Source of the DNA: Stomorhina lunata
Taxonomy: Eukaryota; Arthropoda; Insecta; Diptera; Rhiniidae
Length of the DNA stretch: 64,000 nt
Direction: 5' to 3'
Assembly (NCBI GenBank): GCA_933228675.1
Contig: OW121742.1
Span: 19,310,850-19,374,849 of the forward strand
Under the pieces are notes generated by a model, which saw nothing but the letters and a program-made list of their open reading frames with translations, was not told the DNA's origin and did not search any database. How positions within the stretch are numbered: the first letter of the stretch is position 1; the number at the start of each line of letters is the position of its first letter. Positions 35,795 to 46,195 of the stretch are shown in pieces. Made by a program: the position numbers and the translations under genes.

Positions 35795-36349
35795 TTTGAA
35801 AGTGATTATTATTTTAACTTTTTTTTAAACAATAACTTATGTTTCTCTTAATTAGTTTAATAGAACACTAAATTCAAAAACAATTTATTGTCCATAAAAA
35901 TGTAGGTTACAAATACAAGTTAAAAACATATTTTTAAATAACTTCAGTACACTGAGAAAAATTACAGTTTTATAGCATATGTAAATATTATTGCATTTAT
36001 ATTCAAAAATAATTTTTCTATATAAATTTTTTATCCAAAAAAATTTTTTATAGAAAATTTTATGTAATGTTAAAAAATTTCTTTATTTAAAGAAATTTTC
36101 GAGTGAAAATTTATCATTCAAAAATTTTGTTATTGAAATTTTTTGATTCAAAAATTTTTTGTATAGAAAAGTTTTCATTAAAAAATTTTACTTCAAAAAG
36201 AATGACTATTCGCATTTGATCCCAAATCTGTTACATTTATTTATTAATGTAACAGACCAATTTATTGATAAAAAGCCAAAAATTGTTTGCGGAGAAACGA
36301 AAATTCCTCGACGCGTTTCGATGGTTGGTTAGGCCATCTCTTCTACTAT
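35795..36349. other. Intergenic DNA with a perfect hairpin
   Basis: Contains degenerate array-like sequence at about 36000-36180. At 36228-36255 is a perfect 10-bp inverted repeat (CTGTTACATT / AATGTAACAG, 8-nt loop) inside an unusually GC-rich island ending near 36340 (CCTCGACGCGTTTCGATGG). No coding exon seen. Confidence 0.5.
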
Positions 36350-38145
36350 AGAAAATTTTTCATCAAAAAAAATTTATAAAAAATTTTCCATTCAAAAATT
36401 TTTTCATAAAAAATCTTTATAAGCATTTTTCTATAGAAAATTTTGTATTATAAAAATTTTTCTATAGAAAATTTTTATAACTAAAAATTTTTCGTTATAA
36501 AAATTTTTCTATAGAAAATTTTTCTATAGAAAATTTTTCGTTATAAAAATTTTTCTATAGAAAATTTTTCGTTATAAAAATTTTTCTATAGAAAATGTTT
36601 CGTTATAAAATTTTTCTATAGAAAATTTTTTCGTTATAAAAATTTTTCCATAGAAAATTTTTCGTTATAAAAAATTTTCTATAGAAAATTTTTCAATACA
36701 AAAATTTTTCGAGCGTAACTTTTTCTATAGAAATTTTTCATTTTAAAAATTTTTCTATAGAAAATTTTTCGTTATCAAAATTTTTTTATAGAAAATTTTT
36801 CATTATAAAAATTTATCTATAGAAAATTTTTATAATGAAAAATTTTTCATTATAAAAATTTGTCTATAGAAAATTTTCCATTATAAAAATTTTCTATAGA
36901 AAATTTTCCATTATACAAATTTTTCTATAGAAAATTTTTCATTATAAAAATTTTTGTAGAAAATTTTTTCATTATAAAAATTTTTCTATTCAAAATTTTT
37001 CAATTTAAAAATTTTTCTACACAAAATTTTTCATTACAAAAGTTTTTCTATAGAAAATTTTTCATTATGGAAAATTTTTCTGTGGAAAATTTTTCATTAT
37101 AAAAATTTTTCTTTATAAAAATTTTTTTCACTATCAAAATTTCTATAAAATTTTTTTTCATTATAAACATTTCTATAGAAAATTTGTTCATTATAAAAAT
37201 TTTGTATAGAAAATTTGTTCATTATAGAAAATTTTGTATTATAAAAATTTTTCTATAGAAAATTTTTATAACTAAAAATTTTTCGTTATAAAAATTTTTC
37301 TATAGAAAATTTTTCGTTATAAAAATTTTTCTATAGAAAATTTTTCGTTATAAAAATTTTTCTATAGAAAATGTTTCGTTATAAAATTTTTCTATAGAAA
37401 ATTTTTTCGTTATAAAAATTTTTCCATAGAAAATTTTTCGTTATAAAAAATTTTCTATAGAAAATTTTTCAATACAAAAATTTTTCGAGCGTAACTTTTT
37501 CTATAGAAATTTTTCATTTTAAAAATTTTTCTATAGAAAATTATTCGTTATCAAAATTTTTTTATAGAAAATTTTTCATTATAAAAATTTATCTATAGAA
37601 AATTTTTATAATGAAAAATTTTTCATTATAAAAATTTGTCTATAGAAAATTTTCCATTATAAAAATTTTCTATAGAAAATTTTCCATTATACAAATTTTT
37701 CTATAGAAAATTTTTCATTATAAAAATTTTTGTAGAAAATTTTTTCATTATAAAAATTTTTCTATTCAAAATTTTTCAATTTAAAAATTTTTCATTACAA
37801 AAGTTTTTCTATAGAAAATTTTTCATTATGGAAAATTTTTCTGTGGAAAATTTTTCATTATAAAAATTTTTCTTTATAAAAATTTTTTTCACTATAAAAA
37901 TTTCTATAAAATTTTTTTTCATTATAAACATTTCTATAGAAAATTTGTTCATTATAAAAATTTTGTATAGAAAATTTGTTCATTATAAAAATTATCTATA
38001 GAAAATTGTTTCATTATAAAAATTTTCTACAGAAAATTTTTTCAATATAAACATTTTCTATAGAAAATTTTTTCATTACGAAAATTTTCTATAAAATTTT
38101 TTTTCAATTTTTCTATTAAAATTTTTCAAAAATTTTTGTTTAAAA
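36350..38145. repeat. CTATAG minisatellite array with TTTCGTTATAAAAA spacer (31 bp)
   Basis: About 57 units of TTTTTCTATAGAAAATTT with TTCGTTATAAAAA or TTCATTATAAAAA. A long block beginning TTTTGTATTATAAAAATTTT at 36441 recurs at 37232 with the same series of variants, including the rare CGAGCGTAAC; the offset is 791 bp, so this is a tandem duplication of about 0.79 kb. Confidence 0.95.
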
Positions 38146-38624
38146 TTTTTTTCTCTAAGTGCACGATAAATACAGGTGATTATGATTTATTTGTTATCAT
38201 TTAATTGTTTACTTAATTGTTAGTGTAATAGAATACTTTATCTCATTTTTTTGATTCAATTAATTTGAAATAGATAAAACTTAAATATTTCATTATCAGT
38301 TGCTAACAGTGTTGCCGTGCTAGAAGATTTTAGAGAGCTTTTAGAAGTATTTTAAAACTTTTTAAATCTTCCAGATATTTAATGTATGTTATATAATATT
38401 AATCGAATGTAAAGTAGTATTGAAATTTTTTTCCTACTTAATTTAAGGTTGTCCAATAAAAGTAAACTTGGCAACACTGGCTGTCGTCTACATTTTGAAA
38501 AATAACAGTAAACACAGACTGATATGGATTTGAACTTGAAATATGTTCTACCACGATTAACTCGAGACATTGGTAATATTAAATAAAACTGTACAACAAA
38601 ATGAACATTTTGAAATACTTCTAA
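38146..38624. other. Unique DNA with a possible orphan first exon
   Basis: A non-repetitive island between arrays. It holds GTGTTGCC near 38309 and GGCAACACTGG near 38469, motifs of the kind seen at housekeeping promoters. On the plus strand, 38524-38572 reads MDLNLKYVLPRLTRDI and then a GTAATA donor. No following exon was found, so it is not called as a gene. Confidence 0.3.
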
Positions 38625-39520
38625 AAATCCTAACGAAAAATTTTTGCATAACGAAAAAGTTTTCTACAGAAAATTTTTAACTAACAAAAAAATTTTCTAC
38701 AGAAAATTTTTAAATAACAAAAAAATTTTCAAAACGAAAAAATTATTCAAAAATTTTTGAATAACGAAAAATTTTCTATAGAAAATTTTTGAATAACGAA
38801 AAATTTGCTATAGAAAATTTTTGAATAACGAAAAATTTTATTCAAAAATTTTCTATAGAAAATTTTTGAATAACGAAAACTTTTCTATAGAAAATTTATG
38901 AATAACAAAAAATTTTCTGGCGAAAATTATTGAGTAACGGAAAATTTTTTATTGAAAATTTTTGAATAACGAAAAATTTTCTGTAGAAAATTTTTGAATG
39001 ACAAAAAAATTTTCTATAGAAAATTTTAACATAACGAATAACAAAAAAAATTTTCTATAGAAAATTTTTCAAAAAAATTTTCTATAGAAATTAAATAGCG
39101 AAAAAATTTTCTATAGAAAATTTTTGAATAACGAAAAATTTTCAATAGCAAATTTTTAAATAACGAAAAATTTTCTATAGAAAATTTATGAATAACGAAA
39201 AAATTTTCTATAGAAAATTTTTGAATAAAGAAAAAATTTTCTATACAAAATTTTTAAATAACGAAAAAATTTTCTAACGATAATTTTTGAACAACGAAAA
39301 AATTGTCTATAGAAAATTTTTGAATAACGAAAAAATTGTCTATAGAAAATTTTTGAATAACGAAAAAATTTTCTATAGAAATGAGTAACGAAAAAATTTT
39401 CTGAAGAAAAGTTTTGAATAACGAAAAATTTTCTATACAAAATTTTTAATAACGAAAAAATTTTCTAGGGAAACATTTTTAGAATGAAATAATTTCTATA
39501 GAACATTTTTAAATATTTCA
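38625..39520. repeat. CTATAG minisatellite array with AATAACGAAAA spacer (32-33 bp)
   Basis: About 27 units of AAATTTTCTATAGAAAATTT and TTGAATAACGAAAA. CTATAG spacing is 32-33 bp. The repetitive minus-strand open frame rich in FFRYSKIFYR is a repeat artefact. Confidence 0.93.
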
Positions 39521-39795
39521 ATATTTTTTCATAATTTTCTCAATATTTTTAGATATAATATTTATTCGTCAAGCTCAAACAAAAATTCCCAAAAAACTCT
39601 AAGAAAAAACTATTTTTTTAAATCATTGTTATTGTACTTGTGATAAAGCAATTGTTTAAATATTTAATTTAATTTTAAGTTATAAAAACGACAGCAGCAA
39701 TAAATACTCATAGATGTTTTTGCAATTGTTATTATTAAGGAAATGAATGAAGTGAAATTATTTCTAATAAACAGAAGTCCCTTGAAAAGCTCGTT

Positions 39796-41870
39796 TAAGA
39801 AAATTTATCTATAGAAATTATTATATGAAATTTTTCTATATCATAAACTTTTTTATATTAAATTTTCTCTAGAGAATTTTTCATGTACAATTTTTTCCAT
39901 CAAGTTTTTTATAGAAAGTTTTGGGGTACATAAATTTTCTATACTAAATTTTAAATTATTCTATTGAATAAAAGTTTTTACTATTAGAAAATTGTTTCTA
40001 TAGATTGTTTGTATAGAAAATTGTTTCATGATAAACAATTTCTTTAAAAAATTTTCATAATAAAAATTTTCTATAGAAAATTTTTTATATATAAAATTTT
40101 TTATAGAAATTTTTTTCATATTAAAAATTTTCTATAAAATATAAAATTTTCTATAAAAAATTTTTTCTTATATTAAAAATTTTCTATAGAAAATTTTTTA
40201 TATTTAAAATTTTCTATAGAAATTTTTTTCATATTAAAAATGTTCTATAAAAAATTTTTCATATCAAAAATTTTCTATAAAATATAAAATTTTCTATAAA
40301 AAATTTTTTCTTATTAAAAATTTTCTATAGAAATTTTTTTCATATTAAAAATTTTCTATAAAAAGTTTTTCATATTAAAAATTTTCTATAAAATATAAAA
40401 TTTTCTATAATAAATTTTTTCTTTTTAAAAATTTTATATAGAAAATTTTTTTCATATTAAAAATTTTCTTTAAAAATTGTTTCATATTAAAAATTTTCTT
40501 TAAAAATTTTTTCATATAGAAAATTTTCCATTGAAAATTTTTTTTTCATATTAAAAATTTTCTATAGAAAATTTTTTCATATTAAAAATTTTCTATAGAA
40601 AATTTTTTCATAAATTTTCAATTGAAAATTTTTTCATATTTAAAATTTTCTATAGAAAATTTTTTCATAATAAAAATATAAATAATAGAAAATTTTTAAT
40701 ATGAATAAATTTTTAAATTCATATTAAAAATTTTCTATAGAAAATTTTTTTCTTATTAAAAATTTTTTCATATTAACAATTTTCTATATAAAATTGTTTC
40801 ATAAAAAATTTCTATAGAAAATTTTTTCATTTTAAAAATTTTCTATAGAAAATTTTTTTCATATTAAAAATTTTCTATAGAATTTTTTTTATATTCAAAA
40901 ATTTTTTAGAAATTTTTTTCTTATTAAAAATTTTTTCATATTAAAAATTTTCATATTCAAAATTTTGATATTAAAATTTTTCTTTAGAAAATTTTTTTCA
41001 TATTAAAAATTTTTAATAGAAAATTCTTACATATTAAAAAATTTCTATAGAAAATTTTTTTCATATAAAAAATTTTCCATAGAAAAATTTGCATATAAAA
41101 AATTTTTCATAGAAAATTTTTTTATATTAAAAATTTTCTATAGAAAATTGTTTCATATTTTTTATTATTATTTATTGAAAATTTTCTATAGAAAATTTTT
41201 TTATATTGAACATTTTCTATAGAAAATTTTTAGAAAATTTTTTCATATTAAAAATTTTCTTTTAAAAATTTTCCATAGAAAATTTTTTCATATTATAAAT
41301 TTTCATAGAAAATTATTTCATGTAAAAATTTTCTATAGAAAATTTTTTCATATCAAAAATTTTCTATAGAAATTTTTCTTATTAAAATTTTTTTTCATAT
41401 TTAAAATTTTCATTAAAAAAAACATTACATATTAAAAATTTTGATATTAAAAATTGTCTATAGAAAATTGTTTCATACTAAAAAAAAAAAAAACAAAAAA
41501 TAGAATAAAAAATATTAAAAATATAAAAAAAATTGTATATGAACAAAATTTCTATAGAAAATTCTTTGATATTAAAAATTTTCGATTGAAAATTTGTTCA
41601 TATTAAAAATTTTCTACAGAAAATTTTTTTATATTAAAAATTATACATAGAAAATTTTTTCATATTAAAAATTATATATAGAAATTTTTTTTTATATTAT
41701 TAAAATTTTTTCATGTTTTTAATATTTTTTATTCTATTTTTTATTCTATTTTTTGCTATTAAAATTTTTTCTATAGAAAATTTTTGCTATTAAAAACTTT
41801 TCTATAGAAAATTTTTTGCTATTAAAAATTTTTCTATAGAAAATTTTTTGCTATTAAAAATTTTTGTATT
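39796..41870. repeat. CTATAG minisatellite array with TTCATATTAAAAA spacer (31 bp)
   Basis: About 65 degenerate units of TTTTCTATAGAAAATTTTTT and CATATTAAAAA. CTATAG spacing is 31 bp in the better preserved parts (for example 40561-40650). Units are shorter and more variable at 40,100-40,450 and at the right edge. Confidence 0.93.
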
Positions 41871-42860
41871 TTTAGTTATTGCATTTAATAATTATAACCG
41901 ATAAAGAACTTTGATAATTTTGCACATTATCTCTGGAACTTCTGTAAAATAATTTTTCTCGGCAGCAAAAAGATAAAAAAATCAATACCACAAAACATTT
42001 TGACTCACCGAACCTAAATATTTAAAGTATAACAAAATCGAAATGACACAAACAAAAAATTGATAATAATTTTAAATGGAAACTCATTTACTCACATACA
42101 AAATTTGTTAACAAAACATATCCATTGAAAACAAATAATTTTCTTTTAGAAAAAAATCAAACGTTTTTTGCTGGTAAGGAAATAAAAAATAAGTTACACT
42201 GAGGCACAAAAAAACACGAAAACCTCAAGAAAATTTTTTATAATTCAAATTTTTTCAATTAATGAAAATTTTCCTGATTAATTTTTTTCTATATAACAAT
42301 TTTACTGATTTCTATATCAAAATTTAAATTTTTTAAAAATGTTTTCTACTGAAAAATTGTTGTTCTTAAAAAATATTTCTATTAAAAAATTTTTGTCTAC
42401 AAAAAAATTTTTTATATAGAAAAATTTCCATTCTTAAAATTTTTTTCTATACAAAAATTTTCATTAAAAAAATTTCTCTATTGAAAAATTAAAAAAAAAT
42501 TATTGAAAAATTTTTGTTCATAAAAAAATTTTCTATATATAAAAATGTTTGTTTTTAAAAAATTTTTCTTCTTAAAATTTTCGTTCTTATGAAAATTTTC
42601 ATTTCAAAAAATTTGTTTATACAAAAAAGTTTTCATTCTTAAAAATTTTTTTCTATAGAAAAATTTTCGTTGTTAAAAGCTTTTTCTAGAAAAATTTTCG
42701 TGTTCCCCTGTGTTATTTACATTAAAAACAACAAATATAAAACAATTCAAAGGCAAAAACACTTGAGGCAAAATTCGTATTTTTGTGATAAATGAGTCTT
42801 GAAATTGCATCAATTTTCAGGAAATTCATTCAGTTAACGTAAACCTTTGCCATTAACAAA
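41871..42860. other. Intergenic DNA upstream of Kazal-like gene 4
   Basis: Unique DNA at 41871-42234, then a poorly preserved run of A/T-tract repeats at about 42235-42705. The stretch next to gene 4 has TATAAAA near 42735 and an initiator-like TTCAGTT near 42828; these are too far apart to act as one promoter, so the start site is undecided. Confidence 0.4.
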
Positions 42861-43408
42861 ATGTTCTACTCCAAAAAGCTTTTGGCCATATTGTTAATAA
42901 TATTTTTCAATGGTAATTAAATCTTAAAAAAAATTGTTAAAATTTCGTGACAAAACTTAACTTCTTATTTCAGTTATTAACGCCGAATTCGATAACGAAA
43001 ACTGCTCTGCTCCTTGCGATGAAAACGACACTAAACCGGTTTGTGTCTTAGATAGGGAACCGGTTTGTTTCCGCCTATTGCCCTCCAAATGTTTTGTGCG
43101 AAATATGAAATGCATTTTTAATGTTGGTAAGTTTTCAAAATTCTCTGCCCAATTTTGGATTTTGACAAAAGAATTTTAAAAATATTTTAGACTATACCGA
43201 ATATCATGATGCCTTTTGTGCTCCTGAAATGGTGCATTTTATGTGTAAAGATGGGGAATTCGTAGGTCAATCTCCTCCAGAAGAGGTTGAACCTGAAATT
43301 CAAAGTCATATAAATTCCGATGAAAATGAAAATCACACCTATACCGATGATGAAAGACGAGAATATGACATCAATATAAAAAAAGTGAAAAATAATAATT
43401 TCGTATAA
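42861..43408 (+). CDS. Secreted Kazal-like cysteine-rich protein 4 (140 aa)
   Basis: Exons 42861-42912, 42974-43126 and 43191-43408, all with phase-1 junctions (donors GTAATT and GTAAGT; acceptors TTCAG and TTTAG). The signal peptide is about MFYSKKLLAILLIIFFNVINA. Cysteines 1-6 follow the Kazal order (ENCSAPC, KPVC, EPVCF, SKC, MKC), but the glycine after the third cysteine is replaced by Val. Exon 3 adds two cysteines (AFCAPEMVHFMC) and then a long acidic, Glu/Asp/Asn-rich tail (PPEEVEPEIQ, DENENHTYTDDERRE) ending in a basic KKVKNNNFV. The tail makes it the longest of the four paralogues. AATAAA is at 43420-43425. The family call rests on gene structure and cysteine spacing; function is unknown. 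Confidence 0.83.
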
Positions 43409-43454
43409 ATTTTTATATAAATAAAAATGTTTTTTTTTTTTAATTTATTGAACT

Positions 43455-44340
43455 TTAAAATGTTTTAATGAAAAATTTTCTTTAAAAAAGAAATTTTTCT
43501 CCAAAAAAAATTTTACCATAGATATTTTTTGTAATTCTTACAAAAAATAATGTAAAAAAAATTAAATAATGAAAATTTTTCTTTAGAAATATTTTAATAA
43601 CGAAAATTTTTCTATAGAAAAACTTTTATTAACGAAAATTTTTCTATAGAAAAAATTTTAATAACAAACATTTTTCTATAGAAGAAATTATTAAAACGAA
43701 AATTTTTCTATAGAAAAAATTTTAAAACAAAAATGTTTCTACAGAAAAAATTTTTAAAACGAAAATTTTTCTATAGAAAAAATTTTTAAAACGAAAATTT
43801 TTCTATAGAAAAAATTTTTAAAACGAAAATTTTTCTATAGAAAAAATTTTTAAAACGAAAATTTTTCTATAGAAAAAATTTTTAAAACGAAAATTTTTCT
43901 ATAGAAAAAATTTTTAAAACGAAAATTTTTCTATAGAAAAAAATTTTAAAACGAAAATTTTTCTATAGAAAAAATTTTAATAACGAAAATTTTTCTATAG
44001 AAAAAATATTTAAAACGAAAATTTTTCTGTAGAAAAAATTTTTAAAACGAAAATTTTTCTATAGAAAAAAATTTTGAAAACAAAAATTTTTCTATAGAAA
44101 CAATTTTTAAAACGAAAATTTTTCTATAGAAAAAATTTTTAAAACGAAAATTTTTCTATATGAAAAATTTTTTATAACGAACATTTTTCTATACAAAAAA
44201 AAATTAATAACGAAAATTTTTCTATAGAAAAAATTTCAACAACGAAAATTTTTCTATAAAAAAAATTTCAACAACAAAAATGTTTCTGTAGAAAAAATTT
44301 CAACAACGAAAATTTTTCTATAGAAAAAATTTCAACAAAA
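43455..44340. repeat. CTATAG minisatellite array with TTTAAAACGAAAA spacer (32 bp)
   Basis: About 24 units of TTTTTCTATAGAAAAAAT and TTTTAAAACGAAAA, well preserved at 43740-44160 with CTATAG every 32 bp. It begins just after the 3' end of Kazal-like gene 4. Confidence 0.95.
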
Positions 44341-44510
44341 AGTTGATCATTTGACTTTCTGATAATTTCTTCCAATAATTGGGGTAACACCCTGTACTAA
44401 TGGCATTTTAACGTACTTACATCATAACGTCTTGCTGAGTCGACAGCCCTTGGAGGAGATACTCGGATCGTTTGCAGAACCGGCTGCAACGGGCATGTAT
44501 AATAATGTAT

Positions 44511-44578
44511 GTTTTTGTTGTTGTAACTGCGATATTATTGGTAATATCGGTACGAAGAACCGACGGCCGTGGGAACGT
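44511..44578 (+). mobile_element. Truncated copy of the dispersed repeat seen at 23640
   Basis: Shares GTTGTTGTAACTGCGATATT, the stem-loop arms and ACGAAGAACCG...GGCCGTGGGAA with 23640-23757 in the opposite orientation, but lacks the middle segment, and the right palindrome arm stops early. A similar ATTCGGTACGAAGAACG phrase occurs alone near 50044. Confidence 0.55.
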
Positions 44579-45037
44579 AAATGTATAATAATGTATCAAT
44601 GATTCCGCTTAAAACTTTTTATGGTATAGATAATCTAGACTCCACGGTAGTTCTTAATCTTAATTTTTTATCATTTACAAGCTTTAAACTTGTAATTCAT
44701 AATTTTGTTTATTGAATTTTTTTAATTGTGTTCTTTTAAATTGTTGTTAATAATAACTACATTTATTTATGCCTTAGTAAACAGCACATGAACATCATGG
44801 CTGGCAATGGGTTATTGTATTTTAATATATATAAGCTATTGCTTAAAATTAATATTCAAGATTCATAAAATGTTTACTTAAGATTAAAAATTTAATAACT
44901 TAAAATTATAAACTAAAAAAAATATAAAATAACATATCAAAATGTTGGTTTTTGAGATGTTAACAAATACTTCATTGGAATATTTGAGGAATCACATTAG
45001 AGGAATGTTGATATACAAAGCTTGGACTTGGTTGGGC

Positions 45038-45886
45038 TTAACGTCGCTTCTTCTTCTCTTGCTTTCGTAATTTGTGTAAACGACGATTATTTGGCTGAGC
45101 ATCACCACTGGTTTTGGAGTCCTGTTAAAGAAATTATAGTTTAGACATTTTTGTAGTATTCAGTTTTAAAATTTGGTGTGTTTGGATTGTGGCGATGTTA
45201 CAGCAAATGAGCGAAATATTATGAAAGGTCTGGTTGATGTTTTTTAATTTTCAATTTCTTCTTTTTAATAACCAACCTTAACCAAAAGTACACAAAACAC
45301 CAAAAATTTCAAACCTGACGATTTTGTTTTAAAGCCAAAACTTTTCTGAAGTTCTTTGACATTTCTTCATCAAAGTTGATGCTGTTTTAAGGCAAAACAT
45401 TAAATGGTCAGGTGTAAAGGAGAAAATGGTGTTTATTGACCAATAGCATAGTCGTTATTCAACCTATTTCAGTGATCAGTTGGATGTAGGAAATAATTTG
45501 GGAAAATACTACTTTAATTATAATCTTAACATACACATGTAATACTGACCGTCCGTCTAAAAGGATGCAGTCACACGGAGCAACGGACACTTGTATATTC
45601 ACTAAAAAGTAATTCTGTGTAGGTCGGAATACTTTAAGGTGTCTGGCCAATATGTATAAATTAGATAACAAACATCAGCAAAAGCCATATGTTTACTCAT
45701 GTATATACACAACATATTACATACCTCCAAAGTGTCACCGTCGTCTTTATCATGGGTACTCATAAATATTGAAGCCATTATACAGGCCAACTGAAAGAAG
45801 GCTCCAAAATATAGACTCCATCTCAAAATTGTACTAAACACATCATCGTCTATATATTTGTCCAAAGGATTTACGGATGATGCCAT
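45038..45886 (-). CDS. anon-73B1: MANBAL/UPF0239 family membrane protein (81 aa)
   Basis: Exon 1 is 45886-45725 (54 codons) and exon 2 is 45121-45038 (27 codons plus stop), joined by a 603-bp phase-0 intron (donor GTATGT, acceptor ACAG). The protein starts MASSVNPLDKYIDDDVFS, has one membrane segment at about residues 24-42 (SLYFGAFFQLACIMASIFM) and ends in a very basic tail (NNRRLHKLRKQEKKKRR). This order (acidic N-terminus, single helix, Lys/Arg-rich end) and the LDKY..D.D.FS motif match Drosophila anon-73B1 and vertebrate MANBAL, an uncharacterised membrane family. The chosen ATG is the first in frame. A poly(A) signal lies near 44765. Oddly, the intron contains a broken plus-strand piece of Su(P) at 45307-45513. 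Confidence 0.9.
45307..45513 (+). pseudogene. Broken fragment of Su(P) exon 1
   Basis: Aligns to Su(P) at 49437-49691. A 20-bp stretch at 45375-45394 equals 49513-49532 exactly, followed by ACATTAAATGGTCAGG in both. Relative to the parent it lacks about 50 bp in total and reads into a TAG soon after the conserved VDAVLRQNIKWSGVK. The region covers the CPFC redox site, but CPFC itself is destroyed. It lies inside the intron of the minus-strand MANBAL-family gene, in the same orientation as the parent 4 kb away. The matched parent region has no intron, so processed and segmental origins cannot be told apart. Confidence 0.88.
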
Positions 45887-46195
45887 TGCCTTATAATTTT
45901 CTTTAGGAATTTCAATTAAATTTTGATATGTTAAGAATTTTTTATTTTGCAAAATATGTGTTTGTTTACAACTCCCTTGTATTTTTTGGCCTTATTACAA
46001 GGTGATAGAGGCTATTGACAACAAAATATTTTAGCTGTCAAAGTAATAGTCTTGTTTTTGTAATATGTATTCTATCTGAGGTCTACACCAAAGAATGTAT
46101 ATAATTGGTCTACACGGTATTCATATCTATGTGTAGATAAACCGTGTCATCACGTACAATATCTTCTCAAAAAATAATATAGCCATTAAATCTTT
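45887..46195. other. Intergenic DNA upstream of the MANBAL-family gene
   Basis: Presumed promoter region of the minus-strand gene; no clear TATA box. It includes a short imperfect hairpin near 46110-46150 (TACACGGT ... ACCGTGT). Confidence 0.4.
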
